Below, piece by piece: positions 1-11,815 of a stretch of DNA of 64,000 bases. The translations under genes were made by a program, and so were the position numbers. The stretch lies in the NCBI GenBank assembly GCA_023053685.1, contig JALIGW010000002.1:43406720-43470719 (forward strand), read 5' to 3'. Numbering within the stretch: position 1 is the stretch's first letter; each line of letters starts with the position of its first letter. The notes beneath the pieces were generated by a model. That model saw only the letters and a list, made by a program, of their open reading frames with translations, was not told where the DNA came from and did not search any database. The stretch is from Diadophis punctatus similis (lineage: Eukaryota; Chordata; Lepidosauria; Squamata; Dipsadidae).

Positions 1-104
1 TCTTATTTCAAATTTATTTGGACTCAGTCCATTTGTAACTTTCTAAAATAAAAGTTTTAATAACCTTTTGCTGTTTATTCCAGAAAAAAAAACTTAATTT
101 CAGA

Positions 105-168
105 ATAGAATAGAATAGAATAGAATAGAATAGAATAGAATAGAATAGAATAGAATAGAATAGAATTA
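105..168. repeat. (TAGAA)n pentanucleotide microsatellite
   Basis: About twelve near-perfect TAGAA units. They sit directly at the 3' end of a minus-strand CR1-L3 fragment, the arrangement known in snakes where this LINE seeds ATAGA-type microsatellites. Confidence 0.95.
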
Positions 169-798
169 TTTATTGGTCAAGTGAACACACAAGGAATTTG
201 TCTTTGGTGTATATGTACATAAGGAGAATAAAGTACATTCATCATGAATAAAAAGATACAACACTTAGTGATAGTCAAGGTTACTAATAAGCTATCAAAT
301 CGTACTAGAAAACAAGTAAAAACAATATAAATTGAAAGATACAAGCACATGGTTATAGTAATAAGTGGAAAGAGATAGATACTAGTAAGGAAGAGAAGAA
401 GAATAGTAATACAGTCTTAGTAAATTATTTGACAGTGTTGTGGGAATCAGTTGTTAAGCAGAGTAATGGCATTCAGGAAAAAACTCTCCTTGTGTCTAGT
501 TGTTCTGGTGCGCAGTGCTCTATAGTGTCGTTTTGAGGGTAGAAGTTGAAACAATTTATATCCAGGATGTGAGGAGTCTGTGGATATTTTTACAGTCCTC
601 TTTTTGACTGGTGCAGTATACAAACCCTCAATAGAAGGCAGGTTGGTAGCAATTATTTTTTCTGCAGTTCTAATTATCTATTGAAGTCTGGGTTTGTCTT
701 GTTTGGTTGCATAGCCAAACCAGACAGTTATGGAGGTGCAGATGACAGACTCAATAATTCCTCTAATTCAGTTCCAAAGAACTGAATTAGCAGTTCTT

Positions 799-942
799 TG
801 GGCAGTTAGTGCTTTCTGAGTTGGCGCAGAAAGAACATTCTTTGTTGTGCTTTTTTGATGACGTTTTTGATGGGCAGTTAGTGCTTTCTGAGTTGGCGCA
901 GAAAGAACATTCTTTGTTGTGCTTTTTTGATGACGTTTTTGA
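799..942. repeat. 72-bp tandem duplication
   Basis: Two adjacent copies (799-870 and 871-942) with a period of exactly 72 and no mismatch seen. They lie inside the CR1-L3 fragment. The lack of divergence implies that the duplication is much younger than the LINE. Confidence 0.9.
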
Positions 943-1005
943 TGTTAAGTCTTGAGATATGGACTCATAGTCTATATAAACTCATAGACGCCGACCTCTC
1001 AACTC

Positions 1006-2940
1006 TTGACTGGCAAACTATTCTCTGGCTGTAACACTGCTGATGACCTCTATAACATCTTCTTGCTCAAAGTCAAAAGAACTATCAGACTACACGTACC
1101 ACTAATAACCACCATAACCAAGAAAAACAAACTACCCATATCAATAAGGAAGCTACAATCCCCCCCAAAAATATCTCTGGCGAAAAAACAAAGCAGGCTA
1201 TGTAGCTAACTTCAAAAACTGCTACAAAAATATATGCCACCAAATAAAGACGGAATGCTCCAACTATCACAGCAAACAAGAGGAAAACCTTCTGCGCACA
1301 AAATCCAACTGCGCCTTCTACAACTTCGTAAATAACAAACTCAAGGATTCGAGACTCCTCCCAACACTAAAAGGACCCAACAACAAAGAATGCTATGATG
1401 AAACAGTCAAAGCTAACCTCTTCAACACAATCTTTGGCTCAGTCTTTGTAAACAGCAATGGCTCATGCCCAAAACTCCTTAGTCGTACCACAAATAATCA
1501 CAATGATTTAACACAAATAGACTTCACTGAAGACAACGTTGAAAAAGCACTACGCGGCCTAAAACCTTCTATGTCAATCGGACCTGATGGACTATGTGCA
1601 TACTTCCTAAAAAAGCTGTCCACAGCCATAGCTGAACCACTAAGCATAATCTTTGAAAAATCCTACAGGACCAGTTCCCTACCAAACCTATGGTCACTAG
1701 CCACGGTCATCCCCATCTTCAAAAAGGGAGATCCCAGTCTAGTAGAAAACTACAGACCAATCTCTCTATGCTGTGTCACATGCAAAGTTCTGGAATAAAT
1801 CATAAACCAATCCATTACCCTCCACCTAGAAACTAACAACCTACTCTCAACAAGCAATTCGGTTTCAGGAAAAAAATTATCCTGCAATCTACAACTACTA
1901 CACTGCAAAAACATATGGACCTCAAAACCTGACTAGGGTAAAACAATAGACGCAATTTACATAGACTTCTGTAAAGCCTTCGACTCAGTGGTTCACGATA
2001 AACTACTTCTGAAACTAAAATTCTACGGCATCTCTGGACCCCTACATGACTGGATAACTGCGTTCCTGTCAAACAGACAACAAGTGGTCAAAATAGGGAG
2101 CACCTTGTCTAATCCCGTTCCTGTTAACAGCGGTGTACCCCAAGGCAGCGTACTAGGACCAACACTCTTTATACTCTATATCAGTGGTTCCCAACCTTTT
2201 TGTGATCGAGTACCACTTGGAGGTCCCGTACAGTCGCCCCGTACCACCTGGTTCCAGAGAAACTAAATTCGATCAGATATCACTTTATTTCCATAATTGT
2301 ACCGTTCCTTTTTTGGCCCCGCGCATCCAGCAACTGGATTCTCGGGCTGCCGGGACCAGGTGGGTGGCGTGTGGCAACAGTTGCAAATCGTTGCCAGATT
2401 ATCTTGTGTTAGGCAGTAAACATTTTTGTGAAGTAAAAAATAACTAACTAAAAATCGTTCATGACCCCGAAAGTGTTCGCGTACCACCTGGAAGGCCCTC
2501 GCGTACCACTAGTGGTACACGTACCACAGGTTGGGAACCACTGCTCTATATAAATGACCTTTGCAATCACATTACAAGGGACTACGTTCTCTTCGCCGCT
2601 GATGTAAAACTCTTCAACACCACCGACAACACTGCTACCCTCCCAAAAGACCTTGACTTTGTGTCAGAATGGTCAAACATCTGGCAACTCCAAATCTCAA
2701 CCAACGTCCTTCCTATCAAATGGCTACTTCTGCTTCAACCACAACAGTACACGAGCACACAACAGATATAAACTCAAAGTGAACCGCTCCAAACTTGACT
2801 GTAGAAAATACGACTTTAGCAAGAGTGGTTAATGCCTGGAACTCACTACCTGACCCTGTGGTTTCGCCACCAAACCCCCAAAACTTTATTCTTAGACTGT
2901 CCACTGTTGACCTCACCCGATTCCTAAGAGGTCAGTAAGG
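1006..2940 (+). pseudogene. CR1 ORF2 reverse transcriptase relic
   Basis: Several frames join into one CR1 reverse transcriptase. An N-terminal linker at 1006-1209 is followed by the GPDG block and the YRPIS motif (1571-1798). Next come the IDFCKAFDSV block, GVPQGSVLGP at about 2126-2160, and a degenerate FADD box reading FAAD at about 2589-2600. A C-terminal piece contains a VVNAWNSLPDP-like motif (2829-2865). In-frame stops (after CKVLE at about 1797, and near 1930) and an internal deletion near 2715 show it is dead. The second catalytic Asp of the YADD-type box has been lost. The reading frame resumes across the hAT insertion once one target-site copy is removed, so the LINE was there first. 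Confidence 0.88.
2182..2543. mobile_element. Non-autonomous hAT with 8-bp TSD
   Basis: Terminal inverted repeats CAGTGGTTCCCAACC and GGTTGGGAACCACTG are flanked by perfect 8-bp duplications CTCTATAT (2174-2181 and 2544-2551). The element is 362 bp, without a transposase. It interrupts the CR1 reverse transcriptase just after the GVPQGSVLGP block. Confidence 0.95.
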
Positions 2941-3080
2941 GGCGTGCATAAGCGCACCACCGTGCCTACCGTTCCTGTCTTAATGTTCCCTCTTATCAGT
3001 ACCCATCTTATGTATATAAACAATGTTATATCTATGTATATTACCAATACGTACTTGACAAAATAAATAAATAAATAATA

Positions 3081-3634
3081 TGATAGAACCTAGAAACTTG
3101 AAGGACTCTATTGTTGATACTGTGTTGTTTAGTATTGTAAGAGGTGGTAGTATAGTATAGTATTAAACTTGTATTTAAAACTCCTTTTGCTAAGGAATCA
3201 AGGAAACTTACCTGAAGCTGTCAAATTTGTTGATTCCAAAGTTCCTAACAGCTAAAAATAAGTTAACAAGCAATTTCTGAAAGTGATTAGAAAAGGAAAT
3301 ATGTGCATCCAGTGTCCTTTTAAAGGTACCAACCTTGTTTAGGCAGAAGTGCTATGCCTTCCTCTCTCAGAGCAATAAACCCACCGGAGATCATCGTCTT
3401 GCAGACTCCTCAGAAGAGCAATTGCTTGGAGCACTTGTGGCCAATCTCAAGTCCTCACTTTGCGCAGAGGAATTACAAAGAGCTGATTTACTTGCTGACC
3501 CACCACAGTGATTGGGTCTGCTTTTTGTGGAGCTATCTTCAGTTCACCATTTCTTCCCTGGAAGTAGCTGAAAAAGGGAGCACAAATATATGCTTGTATG
3601 TATAAAGCCACATACTGAATATCAAACATTATTA
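3081..3634. other. No recognised feature
   Basis: AT-rich sequence between the CR1 tail and the next hAT. Short open frames have no recognisable motif. I see nothing I can name. Confidence 0.6.
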
Positions 3635-3642
3635 ACCTGTAT

Positions 3643-4353
<711 letters not shown>

Positions 4354-4594
4354 ACCTGTATTTTAACTTTTTCTGAGAACTAGTATAAACAAGTATAATA
4401 AAGGTCCTACAAATATTTCTGTGGCATGGAGGATTTAGAAATGAGCAATTTTCTGCAACAGAAGCTTTAATAATTTATATATTTAACAGTACTGAGGTGT
4501 TTCCATAGCAGCAACATTTTCATTAATACTGGATGTGAGAATAATGTGCCATAAAAATTGCCTACTGATAGCCTAATATGAATATTTATGCTAT

Positions 4595-4920
4595 CAGATT
4601 AGCATACTGGCTTGCCTGTCTTAATAGGACACCAATCTAAAATTGTGGTTATTTTCTGCATATATTCAAGTTTCCTATATAAGCAATAGAAAACTTGAAT
4701 ATATGCAGAAAATAACCACCATTTTAGATTGGTGTCCTATTAAGACAGGCAAGCCAGTAGGGGTGGCCAAACTATGGTTCTTTGAGGACCTGTGGACTTC
4801 AACTCCCAGAATTCCTGAGCCAGCCATGCATGCATGGCTAGCTCAGGAATTCTGGGAGTTGAAGTCTACAGGTCCTCAAAGAACCATAGTTTGGCCACCC
4901 CTGCGAGTATGCTAATCGGT
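4595..4920. repeat. Long inverted repeat split by a MITE
   Basis: The left arm (about 4595-4676) pairs with 4685-4757 continued at about 4904-4920. The pairing includes atatgcagaaaataaccac and ggtgtcctattaagacaggc. The right arm is interrupted by a 146-bp hAT MITE; removing it restores the palindrome. Arms are about 80 bp with a loop of about 10-16 nt. It may be an unrecognised foldback element. Confidence 0.85.
4758..4903. mobile_element. Palindromic hAT-like MITE (GGGGTGGCCAAACTATGG type)
   Basis: Almost the whole 146 bp folds back on itself: GGGGTGGCCAAACTATGG at the left pairs with its complement at the right. Target duplications are imperfect (about 6 of 8 bases). Sister copies are at 13868-13982 and 29160-29288, the latter with a perfect 8-bp duplication, which supports the hAT assignment. 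Confidence 0.85.
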
Positions 4921-5504
4921 TTAAGTTAACTGCAAGCTCAATTATATACCAACATTATTACTGGCAAAATTTGTAATATATCTTAGAACCATATATGTTT
5001 GTATAACCATACTACAGAGAGGGACAGTGATGTCAATTGTTTATAAAGCTAAGATGAATGTATCATTTAAAAACTCAATTATACACTTCAGGATTTCAAG
5101 CATGTGAGAGAATCTTTGGTTATTGATTCTGCTCATTCCAAAATCCATACTAGGATAAAAAAAAATTCAGGCCGATCTGTGATCATAAAATATTATACAA
5201 GCTTACAGATGCTCTGGAATTTTACACTAAGCATACTGGCAACAAAGAAAAAAGAGGGCAAGCAGGACAAATTTGGAACTGATAGCCAAGCCACAGGGTT
5301 ATAATTAGACTGTGGAGGAGGCTGCAGATAGATCAATTAGAGTTTTTAGTTGCTCTGCTAGAGAAACAAACAGCCTTGTATTTTGTTTAAATGATAGTTT
5401 ATTTAGAACTGAACCATTTCCTTTTTAAAGTTAAATATAGAGTTAGTTTCTTTGAATTGAAACTATACTGCTTTTATTTACAGCTGAAATTACTTTGAAT
5501 AATG
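4921..5504. other. No recognised feature
   Basis: AT-rich, single-copy-looking sequence. Short open frames are not convincing. Nothing I can name. Confidence 0.55.
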
Positions 5505-5512
5505 ATTTACTA

Positions 5513-5711
5513 CAGTGGTTCTCAACCTTTTCTTCACCAAGGACTCCCTTTAAATACCTTTTGTGGCCAGGGACCCTGGCCATGGACCCCCAAGACTTAA
5601 CTCTAGATTTCAATCATAACATTTTCTCAAGCCTTCACAGACACACAGACACCCCGTGATGACATTGCACCCCTCCCCAGGGGTCTGCGGACCACAGGTT
5701 GAGAACCACTG
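5513..5711. mobile_element. Short non-autonomous hAT
   Basis: Ends CAGTGGTTCTCAACC and GGTTGAGAACCACTG; 199 bp. Flanks ATTTACTA (5505-5512) and GTATACTA (5712-5719) agree at 6 of 8 positions, an aged target duplication. Confidence 0.85.
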
Positions 5712-5892
5712 GTATACTAGGTTAAAAAAAGATAAAACAGAACAAGGTAAAGTAGTTTTATGTATGACCTGGAAGAAATGTCGTCATCATCCATTCACTC
5801 ATGTCTCACCCTCAGTGCTCTCCATGCCCCTCTGTCGTGTACTGCCTCTTTCAGATCTGCCATGGTCATCCTTTGTAGTGTTTAGCCAAGAG

Positions 5893-6470
5893 TAAGGTGA
5901 CCAGATTTTAATATTTGTAAAGCGGGACACCATTGATGGGGGGGGTTTCTAGGGGAGCAAGATGGGAGGGGTCCGTCTCTCTTATCCTGCAGCTTTGTGC
6001 ACACACCCCAAACACCCCCCCCGTGCGGTCTTGCCTGTTCGTCGCCGCAGAGCCGAAGAAGCTGGTGGCGTTCGCGGTGCGGGGCTTCCCCCGCCCGCTT
6101 TCCCCAGCCGCCGGGACACCGCCACTTGCGTTCTTTTGCCCTCTGTGCATGCGCAAAGCTTTTGCAGAGAGCAAAAGAACACAAATGGCGGCGTCCCGGC
6201 AGCCGGGGAAAGCGGGCGGGGGAAGCCCCACACCGCGAACGCCACCAGCTTGTTCGGCTCTGCGGTGACGAACAGGAAAGACCACCGCTGCCCCTCTCAC
6301 TGCCCTCCCTCCCTGCCTGGCAGGAGGAGGCAGGTGAGGCAGGAGGCAGAGGGGTGTGCAGGGCAAATTCAAATTCAAAAAGCGGGACTTTTTTGAAACG
6401 CCGCGGGACGCGGGACAAATTATTAAAAAGCAGGACTGTCCCGCCAAAAGCGGGACATCTGGTCACCTTA
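5893..6470. mobile_element. Foldback hAT with GC-rich hairpin
   Basis: Inverted ends TAAGGTGACCAGAT and ATCTGGTCACCTTA are flanked by perfect 8-bp duplications GCCAAGAG (5885-5892 and 6471-6478). The interior (about 6026-6285) is a GC-rich inverted repeat centred near 6155. Each arm carries a gttcgtc/gccgcag block and a ggtggcgttcgcggtg block. The overlapping open frames on both strands mirror each other because of the hairpin and are not genes. Confidence 0.93.
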
Positions 6471-6702
6471 GCCAAGAGGTACCAGGGCGGCCCCTTCCCT
6501 TTTCCCCTCCCACCATTCCCAGCATGATTAACTTTTCAAATGAGTCAGCTCTCATGACATGACCAAAATATGATAGCCTTTGTTTTGGAGGAAATGTACC
6601 CTCAAAGAAAAAGCATCACAACTTTACACATTTTAAACTCCTTTCCCCCATAATGTATCAGAGCATTTTCTTTCCTGGAGTATAAAATCCAGTGCTAAAC
6701 TG

Positions 6703-7270
6703 TGTAGGAAGTTAGCACCCACCCCTCTCCTGGAAAAATGAAATATCATCGGAAATATTAAAAGGTAGGATATATTCTATAGAATATCCCTAGAGAAATT
6801 GAGAAACATGCTGTTAGAAAGGAAACAGACTCACTCTAAGCCCCCTCCCCCTTTCGTTAATAACCAGGAGCAGTCTTCTACATAACAAAGATTTATCTCC
6901 TTCAGTCATAGCCATGTTAGGAATTGCCCAAGGCTCTTTCATTCAGCCAAGCCTGGGACAGACAAAAGCCTATAGAGTTGCCACTGCATGGCCTCCTGGG
7001 AGCCTGACCACCAATCAGTGCATTACATACACAGGAACAGGAAACTAAGAGGTGGGGCCCAACAGAGGTTATAAAACCAAGGGACTCAGCATCTTTCTTT
7101 CCCTTTTCTCTTCACCCACATCTGGAAGCATGTGATCTACCCTTTCTGTACAGGGGCTCATGCCATGTGCTCCTGTCCACCATATTAAACCTTGTTTCTA
7201 AGCAACTTCCATGAATCCAGTGTCTTTTTCCCCACTTGGAACTGAACCCAGAAGAATAGTCCTTACAACA
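6703..7270 (+). mobile_element. Solo LTR, ERV-like, 4-bp TSD
   Basis: It begins TGTAGGAA, ends TTACAACA and is flanked by the 4-bp repeat ACTG (6699-6702 and 7271-7274). Inside, in promoter order, are a CCAAT-like box (about 7010), a TATA-like ttataaaa (about 7069) and an ATTAAA polyadenylation-like signal (about 7184). The length (568 bp), 4-bp duplication and general layout match the LTR at 56661-57231. No internal viral genes are present, so it is a recombined solo LTR. A 4-bp duplication is typical of gammaretrovirus-like (ERV1) elements; the class is inferred. Confidence 0.75.
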
Positions 7271-7274
7271 ACTG

Positions 7275-7652
7275 CTTAAATTTAGTCTTTTCTAAATCAA
7301 AAGCAAAAGTAGCAGTAATGCCATTAGGGGGGGGGAAATCCATTAGAACATATTAGAAAATAGATGTACAGAGCTGAACATGGTTGATTCTCATGTGTTT
7401 GCTTATTTGCTTATTTAAGTCAGTTAAAACTGCAATACTTCCTGCCCTTGGGAATTTAATGAAATGTTTTGTTGCTTGTTTTAGGAGTCTGGTCATTTTT
7501 AATAGGCTATGCTTGGCTATTTCTAAATAAATAAATTACAAAGACACTGTAAATCAAGTTTATGGGAACTGTTCCATAATTGGAAGCTGGAAGAATCTTT
7601 GTTTGAGCTTTGTTGGGAGCTAATTAAGAGTTTCAAGAAGTTCAGTAATAGT
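7275..7652. other. No recognised feature
   Basis: AT-rich sequence between the LTR and a hAT, with a G8 run near 7328. Nothing I can name. Confidence 0.5.
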
Positions 7653-7660
7653 ATGTAAGG

Positions 7661-7876
7661 CAGGGCTTCCCACACTGAAAGGTGTACCTCTCTTGGGGAA
7701 GTGTGAATAACCTTTTAGTTGTACATTGTCACAATAAATCCACCTTTGCCAGAGTCATTGAATTGCTTTCATTGTTCATTTGTGTTCATTTTGGTGTTTG
7801 GACATTTTAGGGGAGGGTGTGTACATTAAGATTACAAGAAAGGGAAGTGTGATGGCAAAAAGTTTAGAAAACCCTG
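7661..7876. mobile_element. Non-autonomous hAT with perfect 8-bp TSD
   Basis: Ends CAGGGCTTCCCACAC and TTAGAAAACCCTG form short imperfect inverted repeats. Perfect 8-bp duplications ATGTAAGG lie at 7653-7660 and 7877-7884. The element is 216 bp with no coding capacity. Confidence 0.85.
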
Positions 7877-7884
7877 ATGTAAGG

Positions 7885-8626
7885 TACATCAGATAAGCTT
7901 ATTTCTCCTCCTCTCTATAATTCTTCTTCCTCTTTCTCTACAATCCTTTCTTTATAATTATGTCTGCTGCAGTAAATCAAAATAATTGATTAGATTTCCA
8001 AGATGATTGAACTGATAACCTATTTTGCACAACCAATTTAAGCTTATAGGTTCAATAGCTTCACACTGCAGAAGTTGAAAAAGCAAAGCAAGAAAGGCTT
8101 TGATTAATTTGTCGTGTATACAGTAAGAGTCCTCAATTAACTAAAGTGCTAAAGTCTGAGAATACAGTCCAGGGTTTTATTACAAAACATTGTGGAGCAT
8201 AACTAAGAATCATAATCACTGTTGTTTGGCTAACAATCGAATCTCCCAAACAGAACAAAAAGCAGCAAGTCTCTGACAATATCACTGCCTAAATATTGGC
8301 AAACGAAAGGATCACAGTACATTAAAAGGATGTTAAATATAGTGATCAGTTATTTCATGGTAGTTATTTTGGGAAGGCAGTTAATTCTTAGGCTAATGAT
8401 CATGAATCACCTAATTGTAATGGGCCTTCATTCATTCTCTTCTCTACTAAAATAATGAAAGAATGCCATCCATTTCTGCTTTGAAAATTCACCATTTGAA
8501 GATAGGCATACAAGGATATATAAATCTACAGAAGTTTTAAGTGAATTCAGTGGATTGTTCAGTGACTAAAATACAGACCTTTATTAGCAAGCATTGCTGA
8601 AAATGCTTGGTGAATTTCTACTGGTG
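7885..8626. other. No recognised feature
   Basis: AT-rich intergenic or intronic sequence without clear repeats or open frames. Confidence 0.55.
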
Positions 8627-8964
8627 CTTACGAATCTTTTTTTAAAATGATTTTTATTAATTTTTTCCTTTAAAAAACCAACATACAGACAACATTAAAA
8701 CATACAAATACATATATATAATAAACCAAAAACATAAGTTGATTAACATTCTTGCAACATTTCCGTTTCAGTGTTATATATTTTCCATTCCTGTCCCTCT
8801 ATATATTTTATATATCCATTTACAATTCCCAGTTGTTTCATGTTTTCTATATATTCTGTTTCCTATTGTCTTATTTATATCATTATAGTGTTCTACATAC
8901 ATTTTTATTTAATATAATCCAATTCATATTCCAAGTTTCCAACTCATTACTCTTATTCATTTTC

Positions 8965-9840
8965 TTATTCTCTATTTCTATCCTCTAGCCATTTGTACCA
9001 TTTGTTCCACACTAAGTAGTATTCCATTTCTTCTTTTTGTTTTATCTCTTTTGTTAGTTTGTCTGTTTCCGCACAGTCCAGGATTTTTCTTATTGCTTCT
9101 TCCTCTTTAGGTATTTCTTGGTTTTTCCAATTTTGAGCATAGGCTATCCGTGCTGCCGTTATTATATGCAGAATTAAATAGTAGATTTCTTTTTTATATC
9201 TTTTAGTAATTATTCCCAATAAATATAGTTCTGGTTTCCACTCAATCTCCTGCCCTATTATTTCCTCCAACCATTTTTTAATTTTAGTCCAATATTTTTT
9301 AGCGTTCGGGCATGTCCACCTTAGATGATAGTAGGATCCATACGCTTTCTTATATTTCCAACAGTTCAGTTTCATGTTTGGAAACATCTGAGCTATTCTT
9401 GTTGGTGTAAGATGCCACCTATAGAACATCTTGTATTGGTTTTCTTTGTATGCCGTTGACATGGTCAGTTTCAGATTTGTTTCCCAAATTCTTTCCCATT
9501 TTTCCAGATCTATATTATAGCCAAAAATTTTCGCCCACCTAATCATTGTGTCTTTTACCACCTCCTCTTCCATTTTATATCTGAACAAGAATTTGTATAT
9601 TTTACTTATCTGTTTTACTTCTATACCATGTAAGATCTTGTCTAATTCCTCTTCTTCTTTTTGAAATTCATATAGTTTTATGTCTTTGTTATACTTATTT
9701 TGAATTTGAGCATATGTCCACCAATCTGTGTTTATTCTTTGCTCTTTCAATTCTTGTCTAGTTTTCAAATTTCCTGTTTCATTTGTCAAGTCCTTGTACC
9801 TTAATGTTTTCTCCATATCTGTTGAGTTCGGGTATCTCAT
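8965..9840 (-). pseudogene. L1 ORF2 C-terminal domain relic
   Basis: 291 codons remain open. The segment reading CWKYKKAYGSYYHLRWTCP fits the Cys/His-rich C-terminal motif of L1 ORF2 proteins. It is rich in Trp, Lys and Glu, as usual for this region. It is separated by a frame break from the reverse transcriptase piece at 10057-10889 and has no start of its own, so it is a fragment of the L1 at 8640-16455. Confidence 0.85.
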
Positions 9841-10056
9841 TGCTTCTGTTATAGATAGCTATTTTGGTATTTTAATGTAATGATTTTTCTTTATTTTTTG
9901 CCAAATCTGTAATAATGAATTTCTAATTAAAGGCCTTTGGAAGTAACTATGGACCTTGTTTTTCCCCTCCCAGATAAATGTGTGCCAACCTAATTGTAGA
10001 TTATGTCCTTCTAATGTCAGGATCCTCCTATTCTTTAATGTAATCCAATCTTTTAT

Positions 10057-10889
10057 CTATGTTAGGGCTGCTGCTTGATAATATAGCTCCCAATCAGGGA
10101 GCGCAAATCCTCCTCTTTCTTTGCTATCCTGCAGTAATTTTAATTTGATCCTTGGCTTTTTCCCTTGCCAGATATATTTTGTCACTAATTTATTTAAATT
10201 TTCAAAAAAGGGTTTTCCTAATTTTATTGGCACTACTTGAAATAGGAATAATAGTCTTGGTAATATATTCATCTTAATGGTCGTTATCCTCCCTATGAGT
10301 GATAGTTGAATATTTTTCCATCTCTCTGTCTTTTTTTTATTTGTTGCATTATTTTATTGTAATTATCCTCCATAATTGACGAACACTTTGCCGATAACCA
10401 AATTTCTAGATATTTTACTTTTTTTGTTGTTTGCATGTCAATTTTGTCTTCCAATTCTCTTTCCTGTTTTTTGGTAAGGTTTTTGGTTATTATTTTTGTT
10501 TTATTTTTGTTTATTTTAAGTCCCGCTATCTCACCATATTCTTCTATCTTTTGGATTAGTTTTGGTCCCGATTCTAATGGCTCCTCTCCTATAAAAACAT
10601 GGTCAGCAGCAAAGGCTTGCACTTTATATTCCTCTTTCTTGATTTTTAAACCTTTTATATCATGGTCTTTTCTAATTTTTGTCAGTAATACTTCTAATGT
10701 TAGAATAAATAGAAGAGGAGAGAGCAGACATCCTTGTCTTACCCCTTTTGTAATACCAAATTGCTCTGTAGTATCTCCATTCATTATTACCTTTGCTATT
10801 TGTTTTGTGTAAATTTTTTCTATCATTCTCCAAAATTTCACCCCAAATTTCATATTTTTTATTTGTTCAATCATGAATTTCCAATTCAA
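10057..10889 (-). pseudogene. L1 ORF2 reverse transcriptase core relic
   Basis: Two frames (10293-10889 and 10057-10272) encode the palm region. GVRQGCLLSPLLF is the L1 equivalent of the GxPQG box, and AFAADHVFI is the catalytic box, with FADD changed to FAAD. AGLKINKNKTK is the downstream L1-type motif, and the 10057-10272 piece is the thumb/linker region. The upstream part of the enzyme lies beyond the hAT nest at 15655-16390. Loss of the second catalytic Asp and the frame breaks make this copy inactive. Confidence 0.88.
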
Positions 10890-11226
10890 ATTATCAAAAC
10901 CAATGCAACTTGTTTTCCTGGATGTTCTTTGTAATATTCTAGGACCGTGATGGCGAACCTATGGCACGGGTGCCACAAGTGGCACGCGGAGCCATATCGG
11001 TGGGCACGCGAGCTCAGGTACGGCGCGCATGTGCGCACCGGCCGGCTGATTTTCAGGCCTTCTGGGCCCACTGGGAGTCAGGAAACAGGCTGTTTCCAGC
11101 CTCCAGAGGGGGTGGGGAAGGCCGTTTTTGCCCTCCCCAGGCTCCTAGAAAGGCTCTAAAGCAGTGGTGGCCAACCTTAAGCATACCATCCGCCAAATTT
11201 TTTCGCAGATGAGGTCAGATCCGCCA

Positions 11227-11291
11227 TTATTTATTTATTTATTTATTTGGTCATTTTTGTATGCCGCCCCACTCCCTTAGGACTCAGGGCG
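11227..11291 (-). mobile_element. LINE 3' tail inside the autonomous hAT
   Basis: An ATTT repeat followed by 'gccgccccactcccttaggactcagggcgg' in pieces is the reverse complement of the LINE tails at 23920-24050, 35910-35985 and 54220-54380. The related element at 17409-18359 lacks it at the matching place, so it is a later insertion. Confidence 0.75.
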
Positions 11292-11815
11292 GCCATACAA
11301 CTCAAGCACGTTTTTTACCTTCTTACTTTTGCGTTTGGGGTTGTAAAATAGGGATAGGGGTAGGATCTGCTTTGCGTAAGGGAGGAAAAGGAATAACTCA
11401 ATCACGCAATTCAATTAATTAATTTACGCCATTTCCAAAGACACGTATATTGGAGCACCAATCTACAATAGTTAGAAATAATCTCTTGGATGAGAGGGTG
11501 ATTACTGTCGTGGACCCCACTGGTGGTGCTACAGCTGCTGGAGAGTCTCGTTTGGTGAAGATAACTCTGGACGACAGTTGTTGGATGTGATGAGAGAGAA
11601 AGCTCTGAGCGAGATGAAGCACTGAGAGCAAGATCAGCTTGGAACTTGGAGTTGTCTGTTCTTTCTACTCACTAGAAGGGATCCTGGAATATGATTTATA
11701 ACAGTGGTGGCCCTTTTAAATAAAAGTATGCTTATTGACATAATCAACATTTTTACATAGTTTAATTATTTTATGAAAAACAAAATCTATTACACCACAA
11801 AAACATTACTTAACT

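Larger units (their letters stand above)
105..960 (-). mobile_element. CR1-L3 type LINE, 3' region
   Basis: Read on the minus strand, this ends in a block (tttgtgtgttcacttgacc, then an ATTCT repeat) that recurs at 45627-46100 (same strand) and 31790-31965 (plus strand). The shared order of motifs over several hundred bases, plus the pentanucleotide tail, identifies a snake CR1-L3 3' end. The 5' boundary is unclear and no coding sequence is intact. Confidence 0.8.
985..3080 (+). mobile_element. CR1-group LINE, 5'-truncated, interrupted by a hAT
   Basis: The plus strand encodes a broken CR1-type ORF2 (see the pseudogene entry), followed by a 3' UTR and an AAATA-rich tail at about 3060-3080. 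It is 5'-truncated: the readable protein begins downstream of the endonuclease. It lies head to head with the minus-strand CR1-L3 fragment, so the two are independent insertions. A 362-bp hAT splits it at 2182-2543. Confidence 0.85.

Noticed and set aside
5882..6562. Six long open frames on both strands, up to 197 codons
   Set aside because: They lie within a GC-rich hairpin of a hAT with a perfect TSD; the two strands mirror each other and no domain is recognisable.
5765..6575. Sequence flanking the hAT at 5893-6470 seemed to be one older repeat
   Set aside because: The blocks on both sides look repeat-like, but I could not assign a family or ends with enough confidence.
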